A DNA stretch of 32,184 bases, from NCBI GenBank assembly GCA_017694515.1, contig JADIMV010000049.1, positions 1 through 32,184 on the forward strand, written 5' to 3'. Under the pieces are notes generated by a model, which worked only from the letters and a program-made list of their open reading frames with translations, was not told where the DNA came from and ran no database searches. This document shows positions 1 through 8,111 of this stretch, in pieces. Numbering within the stretch: the first letter of the stretch is position 1; every line of letters begins with the position of its first letter. The DNA is from Candidatus Aphodosoma intestinipullorum (GTDB lineage Bacteria > Bacteroidota > Bacteroidia > Bacteroidales > Paludibacteraceae). The position numbers and the translations under genes were made by a program.

Positions 1-2568
1 CTTGTACGCCATAGCCTTATAGTCGAAATCCTCCTTGCGCGATGAGGCTCGCCAATTGACGGAATAGTTGATTGAGAAGCTCCACGGGATATCCAGTTTG
101 TCATACCCCTCGAGGTCTTTCTCCGTCTCGGTGTCTTTTTTACTGTCCGCAGCGGCAGCCTCAGCCGAGGCATTGGGGTCAAGCGGGTCAGTGATGGCGA
201 CATCCTCTTCAGCCTCATCGCCCTGTTCGTCGGTCTTCTTGTCCTTCCTCTTGAATGTGTCGTTATTGAACGTGTACGAAAAGCTCGTACCTGTGCCGAG
301 AAAACGCGGCGCTTTGCCGTGATTCCATCGCAACTCATTGCATCTAACAGGGTTGCCGCTGTCATTGATGGTGTACATATACGGGTCGAACTGTCCTGAC
401 AGGTTAAGCGAGAACTGCTTGGTGACCTTTATGCGGAGGCTCGCGTTGATCATGTTCCAGTTCATTGAGTCTGCCGCGAAGTTGTATCCCCACGACAGCG
501 TAAGGTCGTCTATCAGGCTACGCTTGTTGAACAGCGTAGTGTCCTCTCGGTCACGTACTTTCATCTCGACGTTATTCTTCAGCGAGAACGTGAGGCTGCT
601 GCTCGTCCCGCGTCCCGGCACTCCATATAGTCCGCCGGAATAGGGAGAATAGGTCACATCCTCGTATGTCACCTTCTCCGCATTATTTTTGTCTATCACT
701 GTCCTTGTGTACGTGTCGTAAAAATGGAAAGGTGCGCTTCCGAAGTCAGGGTTATAGCTGTACGAAACAGTAGGGGTGAGCACATGCCTTATGCGGTCTA
801 TCCTATTACCGAAAAGTTTCCTTATCGGCGTATAGAAGCCGTATAGTTTAGTCGATGCAGAGACCGATGCCGAGAAGTCATACACACGGTAGAACCCGTA
901 TGATGTGTCGCACACTTCCTCCTGCCGCGCCACGTCCCAGTCGCGTTCCACCTTGTTGAAATACCATCTCTCGTTGTAGTTGAACGACGGGGTTATGCTA
1001 ATGTACTTGAACAGGTTGAACGATGCCGATATAGGTATGCTGTGCTTTACGCCGTTACGCCAGTCTTTCAGGAAATTCGAGTGAAGTATCTTGTTCTCCT
1101 TTTCAGTGATGGAGTTCGACATCGACATCGTGTAGCTCAATGCTATCTTCTCGTAGAAACGCTCCTTGCCCACGGCGTTCTTCCTCTTGAATGGGTAGAC
1201 CCTCGACATCGAGACGGTCAGTGACGGCAATGTGAGGCTTATGGTAGAGTCTTGTGTCCTCTGTTGCAGGTTCGCGTTGAGCGATATGCTCCATGGGCTT
1301 TCAGGAAAACGCTGCGTGTAGTTCACACTCGAACTCGTGATGTTCTTCGACTGCTCCGCAGGGTTGTAATAGTTATTGATATTACTGGTGTTATATCCGC
1401 TCGTGGCGAAATCCACCGATGCTGAGAATGTGCTGTACTGGCTTGCCTTGGGGTCTTGACGGTGCTGCCACGACAGCTTGAAGTTCTTGGCTTTGGAATA
1501 ATTGGGCAGTCCTTTCTCCCCGGTCACATCCTCACGGTAATACGCCGATATGCTGCCGCTGAAATGATAGCGCCACGTGTACTTCGACGATAGGCTGAGT
1601 GCCCATGTCCCCTTCGTGTACAGCTCTCCCAGAAGCTCAAGGTCCACATAGTCATTTATTGCGAAGTAATACCCGCCGTTTTTGATGAAGAAACCGCGCT
1701 GCATCTCGTCGCCGAACGTGGGCATGATGATACCCGATGAATATGAGTCCGTTATTGGAAAAAAGCCAAATGGGACAGCCAGCGGCAGAGGCACATCGGC
1801 CAGCACCATATAGGCCGGGCCGGCAGCTATATAGCTGCGTGGCTTCATCTTAGCCTTGGTCAGCTGTAGATAGAAGTGCGGATGCTCATGGTCATTACAG
1901 GTCGTGTACTTTCCCCCCTTGAGGAACAGCATATCGTCCTCCATCTTTTTCGTCTGGTCGGCAAGGATATAGCCCTCGCCCTGCTCAGTCACTCCGCCCT
2001 TTATATATCCGCGCTTGGTCTTGAAATTATAGCTCATGTACTTCGAGCCGTACTGGTCATTACCGTCCTTGAACACAGGGTCGCCCAGCGGGTCGCCAAC
2101 ACTGTCCACACCGCCCCACGCCTGCACGGTCGAACTGTCCATATTGAAACGTATATACTCGCCCGTAAGTTCTATCGGCTTGGCTTGCAGATACTTGACC
2201 TCACCGCTACCGTAAAGGTAGCCTATGCCGTTGCCGAAAAAGACTATCGAATCGTTCGATTTATACTGCACCTCCGCATCGAGCAGAGCCTTTTTCTCCG
2301 CCGTGCTGTCCACTGCCGCACTGTCTGCCGGAGCAATGCTGTCCGCCGCGCCCATAGCCACAGAATCAGCCGTCATGACAGCAGCCTCAGTCACGCTGTC
2401 AGCCGTTACTGACCGTTCTCCGTCCCCGTCTGCGGGCGGCACATCCGCACGTATCGCACCGTCACCATCGGCGGCAATACCCGCAGAAATGCCCTGCCCG
2501 GACGCGAATCCGGAACAAAGGAGCATGAGACAAAAAAAAAGTATCTTATGTATTCTCCTAAGAATCAA
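1..2568 (-). CDS. LptD/OstA-like outer membrane protein (putative LPS assembly protein), partial; C-terminus runs off the left edge
   Basis: Manual reverse-strand translation gives a long open frame absent from the ORF track because its stop lies outside the window: signal peptide MILRRIHKILFFCLMLLCSGFASG, then ...DAEVQYKSNDSIVFFGNGIGYLYGSGEVKYLQAKPIELTGEYIRFNMDSSTVQAWGG... and ...DIPWSFSINYSVNWRASSRKEDFDYKAMAYK. This is the pattern of Bacteroidetes LptD-like proteins. Start taken as TTG at 2568; an in-frame ATG lies at 2526. Confidence 0.82.
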   Translation of the reverse strand, partial: MILRRIHKILFFCLMLLCSGFASGQGISAGIAADGDGAIRADVPPADGDGERSVTADSVTEAAVMTADSVAMGAADSIAPADSAAVDSTAEKKALLDAEVQYKSNDSIVFFGNGIGYLYGSGEVKYLQAKPIELTGEYIRFNMDSSTVQAWGGVDSVGDPLGDPVFKDGNDQYGSKYMSYNFKTKRGYIKGGVTEQGEGYILADQTKKMEDDMLFLKGGKYTTCNDHEHPHFYLQLTKAKMKPRSYIAAGPAYMVLADVPLPLAVPFGFFPITDSYSSGIIMPTFGDEMQRGFFIKNGGYYFAINDYVDLELLGELYTKGTWALSLSSKYTWRYHFSGSISAYYREDVTGEKGLPNYSKAKNFKLSWQHRQDPKASQYSTFSASVDFATSGYNTSNINNYYNPAEQSKNITSSSVNYTQRFPESPWSISLNANLQQRTQDSTISLTLPSLTVSMSRVYPFKRKNAVGKERFYEKIALSYTMSMSNSITEKENKILHSNFLKDWRNGVKHSIPISASFNLFKYISITPSFNYNERWYFNKVERDWDVARQEEVCDTSYGFYRVYDFSASVSASTKLYGFYTPIRKLFGNRIDRIRHVLTPTVSYSYNPDFGSAPFHFYDTYTRTVIDKNNAEKVTYEDVTYSPYSGGLYGVPGRGTSSSLTFSLKNNVEMKVRDREDTTLFNKRSLIDDLTLSWGYNFAADSMNWNMINASLRIKVTKQFSLNLSGQFDPYMYTINDSGNPVRCNELRWNHGKAPRFLGTGTSFSYTFNNDTFKRKDKKTDEQGDEAEEDVAITDPLDPNASAEAAAADSKKDTETEKDLEGYDKLDIPWSFSINYSVNWRASSRKEDFDYKAMAYK

Positions 2569-2675
2569 AATATTGTATGGTTATCATTATCCGTGCCGCC
2601 AAGGCACAATATGGCAGCGAAGTTACTAATTTGTACGCAATTAAGCACAGAAAGCGTTCCCCTTTTCTTAATTTT

Positions 2676-2877
2676 TAACCCAAATAGGTCATTAGATTTT
2701 GCAATGTTTTGTGCCTTTATGCCAGCCGTATCAGTCTCCCGCTATTGATGGGGCATAGCGGGCTATGTCCCGAAATAGCTGAGGCTTATACGGCGGCAGG
2801 GGGCGCAAACCATCCAAAAAACATAATACAACAAGTCTTTTATTGCAAATGCGTTCTAATGACCATTTTGGGTTTAA
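2676..2877. repeat. Dispersed element locus A: inverted taacccaaataggtcattag / ctaatgaccattttgggtttaa ends around an imperfect palindrome
   Basis: 2676-2695 and 2856-2877 are inverted copies; the inside contains gccgtatcagtctcccgctatt/aatagctgaggcttatacggc and gggcatag/ctatgtccc. Confidence 0.7.
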
Positions 2878-2977
2878 CCTGCGTACAATGCTAATGTACA
2901 ATGCCCTTATACAATAAGCATGACATAGCCACGTCATCCCACTGCCGCCCGTTGATAGCCACATAGCGTTATCTAAA

Positions 2978-3120
2978 GTTAAAAACACGTACTCTCGACC
3001 TAACTGCAAGCTACCTTCACCTGACATCCCCCCGGCAAACACGTACCCTCGACCTGCCCGCAAGCCATCCTCAGCCATCTCCCGTCCAGCGAAACACGTA
3101 CTTTCGACCTATCCTCAGGC
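2978..3120. repeat. Three spaced copies of aaacacgta(c)(t/c)(t/c)tcgacc, ~54-55 bp apart
   Basis: aaacacgtactctcgacc at 2983, aaacacgtaccctcgacc at 3037, aaacacgtactttcgacc at 3092. Confidence 0.8.
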
Positions 3121-3166
3121 CAGCCGCGAGCCATCATTCCAACAGCGTCATCCCAGCACCTCTCCT

Positions 3167-4093
3167 TCAGCCTATGGCAGACCTACAGAGCTTTCCCTGA
3201 CGCACATCGCGCCGCGCCAGAGCCTTTTCCAGCATGGCCACAAACTCATAATTCTTCAGCCCCCAGTCCGGCGCGACGAGCATACCCTTCGGCGACTGCG
3301 AGACAAACCTCCCTATGCCGATATGGCAGTCAAGGTGCGCAATGAAATCCACGCACAGCCCTACATACTCCTCCGCAGTAAAGAGATGAAACCTCTCGGG
3401 ATGAGCCTCATATTCCCGCGCCATAGCCGTCCCTCGTACTATCTGCAACTGATGCAGCTTAACCATATCTAGCGGCAGACTTGACATCGTCTCCGCCCGG
3501 AGAAACATCTGCACCCGGCTCTCGCCCGGCAGCCCGAGGATGAGATGCGCCCCGACACTGATGCCGCGCCGCGCCGTCTCCTCTATCGCCCATACCGACT
3601 CCGCAAAACTGTGCCCCCGGTTTATCCGGCGCAGCGTCCTGTCGTCCGTACTCTCCACGCCGTACTCCACCATCACATAGCACCGCTCTGACAGCTCCGC
3701 GAAATAGTCAAGCAGCGGTCCGTCCACACAGTCAGGCCGCGTCCCGACCACTATGCCGACCACATCCTCCATTTCAAGCACCGGCTCATACAGGCGGCGC
3801 AAAGTCTCCAGCGGCGCATACGTATTGGTATATGCTTGAAAATAGGCCAGATACTTCTGCCCCTCATACCTCCGGAAAAAATGCATCCCCTCCTCCATCT
3901 GCCGCACCGCGCTCTTCTGCGGAGAGCAATATTCGGGAAAGAACGTCTGGTTATTGCAGAACGTACATCCGCCGCGCCCCTTCGTGCCGTCGCGGTTGGG
4001 GCAGGTAAACCCTGCATTGATGGAAATCTTCTGAACCCTGCATCCGAACCTGCACCGGAGCGTCTCGTTATAGTTGTTATACCTGTCTGTCAT
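3167..4093 (-). CDS. TIGR01212-type (YhcC-like) radical SAM protein
   Basis: MTDRYNNYNETLRCRFGCRVQKISINAGFTCPNRDGTKGRGGCTFCNN with a CxxxxxxGGCxFC-type cluster motif, ...VVGTRPDCVD..., ...EYGVESTDDRTLRRINRGHSF... Confidence 0.88.
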   Translation of the reverse strand: MTDRYNNYNETLRCRFGCRVQKISINAGFTCPNRDGTKGRGGCTFCNNQTFFPEYCSPQKSAVRQMEEGMHFFRRYEGQKYLAYFQAYTNTYAPLETLRRLYEPVLEMEDVVGIVVGTRPDCVDGPLLDYFAELSERCYVMVEYGVESTDDRTLRRINRGHSFAESVWAIEETARRGISVGAHLILGLPGESRVQMFLRAETMSSLPLDMVKLHQLQIVRGTAMAREYEAHPERFHLFTAEEYVGLCVDFIAHLDCHIGIGRFVSQSPKGMLVAPDWGLKNYEFVAMLEKALARRDVRQGKLCRSAIG

Positions 4094-4128
4094 AGCTGCA
4101 TCCTGTTATATATCGCGTATGGGGCATA

Positions 4129-4136
4129 CAAAGATA
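4129..4136 (-). promoter_or_regulatory. Bacteroidetes -7 element (TATCTTTG) for the radical SAM gene
   Basis: Reverse complement of caaagata reads TATCTTTG, ~40 nt upstream of the start at 4093; no clear -33 found. Confidence 0.5.
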
Positions 4137-4152
4137 GCCAAAGGTGAGTGCA

Positions 4153-4278
4153 ATGCAATATGCCAAACGTCAGTTTTGTTTCACATGATATTGCACTGTG
4201 GACAGACTTGTGCTTCGGCACAGTGTCAGGACACGGTGCAACATCATGTGAAGACTGACATCAGTCGGCTTATTGCAT
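4153..4278. repeat. Long imperfect inverted repeat (~60-nt arms) with TTCG loop at 4213-4216
   Basis: Outer stem atgcaata (4153-4160)/tattgcat (4271-4278). Left arm gtcagttttgtttcacatgatattgcactgtggacagacttgtgc versus reverse complement of right arm gtcagtcttcacatgatgttgcaccgtgtcctgacactgtgc. Confidence 0.85.
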
Positions 4279-4293
4279 CGCCGAACCGAATCC

Positions 4294-4320
4294 TATCTTG
4301 TCTCGTTAGAGACAAAGATA
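4294..4320. repeat. Second hairpin, TATCTTGTCTC-GTTA-GAGACAAAGATA
   Basis: 11/12-nt arms with a single bulge, directly upstream of the flippase promoter. Confidence 0.7.
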
Positions 4321-4331
4321 TGAATTTTCCG

Positions 4332-4339
4332 TATCTTTG
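4332..4339 (+). promoter_or_regulatory. Bacteroidetes -7 element TATCTTTG for the flippase operon
   Basis: ccgTATCTTTGcag 27 nt upstream of ATG 4366; no clear -33 TTTG. Confidence 0.5.
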
Positions 4340-4365
4340 CAGCCGATGAACGGCTGGGTGTAATT

Positions 4366-5610
4366 ATGAACGCAAAAGAGATACTGAACCGTATATGGCG
4401 GTCGGCTGTGGCGAAGAACTATTCGCACATGACGGCAACGCAGATAGCCGCCATGGCGATAAGCGTCTGCGTCTATCCGTATGTCATCAGACGGCTTGGA
4501 GTCGAGGCATACGGACTGTATGTGTTCGGGCTTTCCATCACAAGCTATTTCTTAGAGTTCACGGCGTTCGGGCTGAAATTCCCCTCGGTGAAGGCAACGG
4601 TGGAACTGAGGGACGATACGGAAGGCACGAACCGCACGGTTATGTGCGTCTACATCATCAAGGGGCTGCTCGCTCTGCTGTCCTGCGCCGTGTTCTGCGC
4701 ACTCACGGCGTGCATACCGCTGCTGCGCACGAATGCCCTGCTGTTCGGCTGCATTTTCACACAGATCTTAGGCGAGGTACTGATGCCGAACTGGTTCTAT
4801 CAGGGGCGGCAGAAGATGCAGATAATCACCTACATGAGCGTGGGGTTCAGGCTGCTGACAGTACCGTTCATATTCATATTCGTGAAGTCGCCCGCAGACG
4901 TGGTGACATTCGCCGTGATAAACACAGCCGGAATAGTGGCCGCCGCCATTGGGGCTATGGTGATAATGGTCAGGAGTGAGGGCGTGCGCCCGGTGCGTGT
5001 AAGAGCGGACGATGTGACAAGTATGGTGAAGGACGCGCTGCCGTTCTTCGGGTCGAACGTGATGAGCACGGTCAAGACCGAGACTGTCACGCTGCTGATA
5101 GGCTCATTCCTCGGCATGAAGGATGTGGCTATATACGACTTGGCGAACAAGATGGTGACAATCCCGCGCACCATCACGCAGAGCATAAATCAGGCGCTCT
5201 TCCCAGCCGTACTCGCTGACCAGTCGCGCAAGGTGAAGAAAATCATCAGGTATGAGTACGCCATAGGGTTCACCATAATAGCCCTGCTGGCAGCGGGAGG
5301 CTACTGGGCCGCGCTGCTGCTCGGCGGACGGGAGATGGTCGGGGCGTATCCCATATCGCTGATACTCAGCGTGACAATACTGACATGGCTAGTCGTGGGC
5401 GCGTACATCGCGTTCGTCTTCGTGCCGCAAAGGCGGTACTATCTGGTGACGCGCAATCAGCTAGTCGCGCTGCTCTCGTTCCTTGCCATAGGCATCCCGG
5501 CCGTGGCGGTTTTTCGCAATGTATATGCACTGACTGCGGCGTTCGCTCTGTCAGGGGTATGCGAGATAATCTACTGCATATATATCACACGCAAACAACG
5601 GCTGCTATGA
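4366..5610 (+). CDS. Wzx-type oligosaccharide flippase / MATE-fold polysaccharide transporter
   Basis: 414 aa multi-TM protein with a typical Wzx N-terminus (KNYSHMTATQIAAMAISVCVYPYVIRRLGVEAYGLYVFGLSITSYFLEFTAFGLKFPSVKATVE...). Confidence 0.87.
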   Translation: MNAKEILNRIWRSAVAKNYSHMTATQIAAMAISVCVYPYVIRRLGVEAYGLYVFGLSITSYFLEFTAFGLKFPSVKATVELRDDTEGTNRTVMCVYIIKGLLALLSCAVFCALTACIPLLRTNALLFGCIFTQILGEVLMPNWFYQGRQKMQIITYMSVGFRLLTVPFIFIFVKSPADVVTFAVINTAGIVAAAIGAMVIMVRSEGVRPVRVRADDVTSMVKDALPFFGSNVMSTVKTETVTLLIGSFLGMKDVAIYDLANKMVTIPRTITQSINQALFPAVLADQSRKVKKIIRYEYAIGFTIIALLAAGGYWAALLLGGREMVGAYPISLILSVTILTWLVVGAYIAFVFVPQRRYYLVTRNQLVALLSFLAIGIPAVAVFRNVYALTAAFALSGVCEIIYCIYITRKQRLL

Positions 5611-6602
5611 GTCAGGTTTCCATATTGGTGTGTGTCTATAACACAGAGAAGTACATAGGACGGTGCGCCGAGAGCCTGTTCGGGCAGACGCTCCGTGATG
5701 TCGAGTACATATTCGTAGACGACAGCTCTACCGACAATTCAATCGGGGTCATGGAGAGTGTGCTTGCGCGGTATCCGGAGAGGCGTGAGCAGATGAGAAC
5801 CATACGGCTGGCGCAAAACATAGGACCGGAATTTGCGCGGATGACGGCGGCGGAACACGCTGCGGGCGACTATCTGATGTTCGTGGACAGTGATGACTAT
5901 GCGGAACCCGACATGGCGGAGCGGCTATACCGCACAGCTGTGGAGACGGGAGCGGACATTGTTGCGTGCGACTTCCTGACCGAATATCAGGACGGCAGGA
6001 GAGTGTACTGCAACGAATATGTTGCCGCCGGGCACGAGGAACGGTTCAGGGAAATGCTGATAAACAAGGACGCAAACGGTTATATGTGGAACAAGCTGTA
6101 CCGTACAGGACTGTTCAGGCAATGCCATTATCCCGGGAAATGGATGTGCTATCTGGAGGACTATGCCGCCAATATACAGCTGTATTACTATGCGGAACGG
6201 GTGGAATACGTGGCGGAGCCGCTGTACCACTACATGAAGAACGGGGAATCGATCACGGCGGCGAAACGCCGTCGGCATTTCGAGGATGCCGTGGAGTTCT
6301 GGCGGCGGACTGACTCGTTCCTTATGGAAAAAGGACTGTACGACAGATACAATAAACTGACAGACAGGCTGAAAGTGGAGATGACGGCGCACCTGATGAT
6401 GGACACGGACGACCGCTGTCTTCGCCGTGTGTTCAGCAGGATGTTCCGCGAGGAAGAGAGGAAAACAGGAACGGCGTTTTTACGCCGGGGCGAACGGTGG
6501 ATGCTGTGGGCGGTGAGGCACGAGCTGTTCCGGCTCAGCGATGCTATCAGGTGGGCTGTAGTGATGAAGGAAAAGATAAGGAAACTACTGAAATTTAGAT
6601 AA
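5607..6602 (+). CDS. Glycosyltransferase family 2
   Basis: Likely start MSQVSILVCVYNTEKYIGRCAESLFGQTLRDVEYIFVDDSSTDNS...LMFVDSDDYAEPDM (GT-A, DxD). ATGA overlap with the flippase stop; the 405-aa ORF start at 5385 lies inside the flippase gene. Confidence 0.9.
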   Translation: MSQVSILVCVYNTEKYIGRCAESLFGQTLRDVEYIFVDDSSTDNSIGVMESVLARYPERREQMRTIRLAQNIGPEFARMTAAEHAAGDYLMFVDSDDYAEPDMAERLYRTAVETGADIVACDFLTEYQDGRRVYCNEYVAAGHEERFREMLINKDANGYMWNKLYRTGLFRQCHYPGKWMCYLEDYAANIQLYYYAERVEYVAEPLYHYMKNGESITAAKRRRHFEDAVEFWRRTDSFLMEKGLYDRYNKLTDRLKVEMTAHLMMDTDDRCLRRVFSRMFREEERKTGTAFLRRGERWMLWAVRHELFRLSDAIRWAVVMKEKIRKLLKFR

Positions 6603-6604
6603 TC

Positions 6605-7939
6605 ATGATGAATTGGGAAAGGCTCATAAGCGCAAAGCGTTTCGGGATGGAGCGGTATTACGATGCGAAGCACGACAGGCGGTCGGTGTTCCAGAGGGAC
6701 TATGACCGCCTTATATTCTCCGCACCGTTCCGCAGGCTACAGAACAAGACGCAGGTGTTTCCTCTGCCGGGGAGCGTCTTCGTACACAACAGGCTGACGC
6801 ACAGCCTTGAAGTGGCGTGCGTGGGGCGGTCGCTCGGTTACGGTGTGTCGGACAGGCTGAAAGAGAGATACGGAGCGGAGGGAGGCCATTTCGACGAGAT
6901 AGGGTCGATAGTGGCGGCGGCCTGCCTCGCGCACGATATGGGCAACCCGCCGTTCGGACATTCGGGCGAGAACGCCATAGCGACTTATTTCTCCGAGGGA
7001 AAGGGCATGACCCTTAAAGAAAGGCACGGCCTGACGGACGCGGAGTGGGCGGACTTCACGCATTTCGACGGCAACGCGAACGCGTTCAGGCTGCTGACGC
7101 ACAGGTTCAATGGCCGGAGAGAGGGCGGCTTCGCCATGACATACAGCACACTGGCTTCGATAGTGAAATACCCGTTCGAGGCGGTTAATGCGGACGGGAA
7201 GAAGTGCAAGTTCGGCTTTTTCCAGTCGGAGAAGGAGGCGTACGGACGCATTGCCGGGGAGCTTGGCATAGCGGATGCTCCGGAAGGGAACGGGAGGAAG
7301 GCGCGCTATCCGCTGGTCTATCTCGTGGAAGCGGCGGACGACATCTGCTATCAGGTGATGGACGTGGACGATGCTTTCAAGCTGAAACTGCTGTCGTTCG
7401 AACAGACACGCGAACTGCTCATGGCGTTCCTGCCGGAAGAGCGGCAACAGCGGGCCGAGAGGATTTTCGAGACCGTCAAGGATGAGAATGAGCGGGTAGG
7501 CTATCTGCGTTCGACAGTCATAGGGATACTTATAGACGAGTGCGTGAGGGTGTTTGCCGAACATGAGGACGAGATATTGGCGGGAAAGTTCAAAGGAGCG
7601 CTGATAGACTGCATAGGCGAGAGGCCGAGAGCGGCATACAGGCAGATGTCCAAACTCGCAGTCGGGAAGATTTACCGCGCACAAATGGTACTGGACATAG
7701 AGCTGGCAGGCTACAGGATTATCACAGAGCTGATGGACGACCTGATGTCGGCTGTGTTCGAGCCGGAAAAGTCGTATTCGCGGCAGCTGCTGAACCGCAT
7801 CCCCGCGCAGTACGATGTGCAGTCGGAAAGCGCATACGGGCGCATACTGAGCGTGATTGACTATGTGAGCGGAATGACCGACATCTATGCGCTCGACCTC
7901 TACCGCAAAATCACGGGCATGAACCTGCCGACATTATGA
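6605..7939 (+). CDS. dgt: Deoxyguanosinetriphosphate triphosphohydrolase-like HD protein
   Basis: RYYDAKHDRRSVFQRDYDRLIFSAPFRRLQNKTQVFPL...FVHNRLTHSLEVACVGRSLG...CLAHDMGNPPFGHSGE, the HD-domain dGTPase signature. Confidence 0.9.
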   Translation: MMNWERLISAKRFGMERYYDAKHDRRSVFQRDYDRLIFSAPFRRLQNKTQVFPLPGSVFVHNRLTHSLEVACVGRSLGYGVSDRLKERYGAEGGHFDEIGSIVAAACLAHDMGNPPFGHSGENAIATYFSEGKGMTLKERHGLTDAEWADFTHFDGNANAFRLLTHRFNGRREGGFAMTYSTLASIVKYPFEAVNADGKKCKFGFFQSEKEAYGRIAGELGIADAPEGNGRKARYPLVYLVEAADDICYQVMDVDDAFKLKLLSFEQTRELLMAFLPEERQQRAERIFETVKDENERVGYLRSTVIGILIDECVRVFAEHEDEILAGKFKGALIDCIGERPRAAYRQMSKLAVGKIYRAQMVLDIELAGYRIITELMDDLMSAVFEPEKSYSRQLLNRIPAQYDVQSESAYGRILSVIDYVSGMTDIYALDLYRKITGMNLPTL

Positions 7940-8037
7940 GCAGGGTTTGTTGTACAAATTACGGTTTGTAACACATTTAATATCAATTGATTGCAAAGGC
8001 AGACGGCGATTTGTGGAATTTTTTATGATACCAACTA

Positions 8038-8068
8038 TTGCAAACACGGCGCAAAAAAGGTAAATTTG
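8038..8068 (+). promoter_or_regulatory. Bacteroidetes-type promoter for ppdK (TTG-N20-TAAATTTG)
   Basis: TTG 8038-8040, TAAATTTG 8061-8068. Confidence 0.5.
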
Positions 8069-8111
8069 CAGACCGAAAAAGGTCATGACTAATTCTTCAA
8101 ATAGTGTTTTT

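Noticed and set aside
1876-2412. 178-aa plus-strand ORF
   Set aside because: Antisense to the LptD-like gene, which has clear protein-level signal.
2731-3078. 115-aa minus-strand ORF as a real protein
   Set aside because: It spans the dispersed repeat and tandem motif; internal similarities (GRGYVFAG, GREYVFLT) come from the DNA repeat.
2983-3110. CRISPR array
   Set aside because: Only three short imperfect repeats, similar spacers, no cas genes.
6737-7684. 315-aa minus-strand ORF
   Set aside because: Fully antisense to dgt; no recognisable domain.
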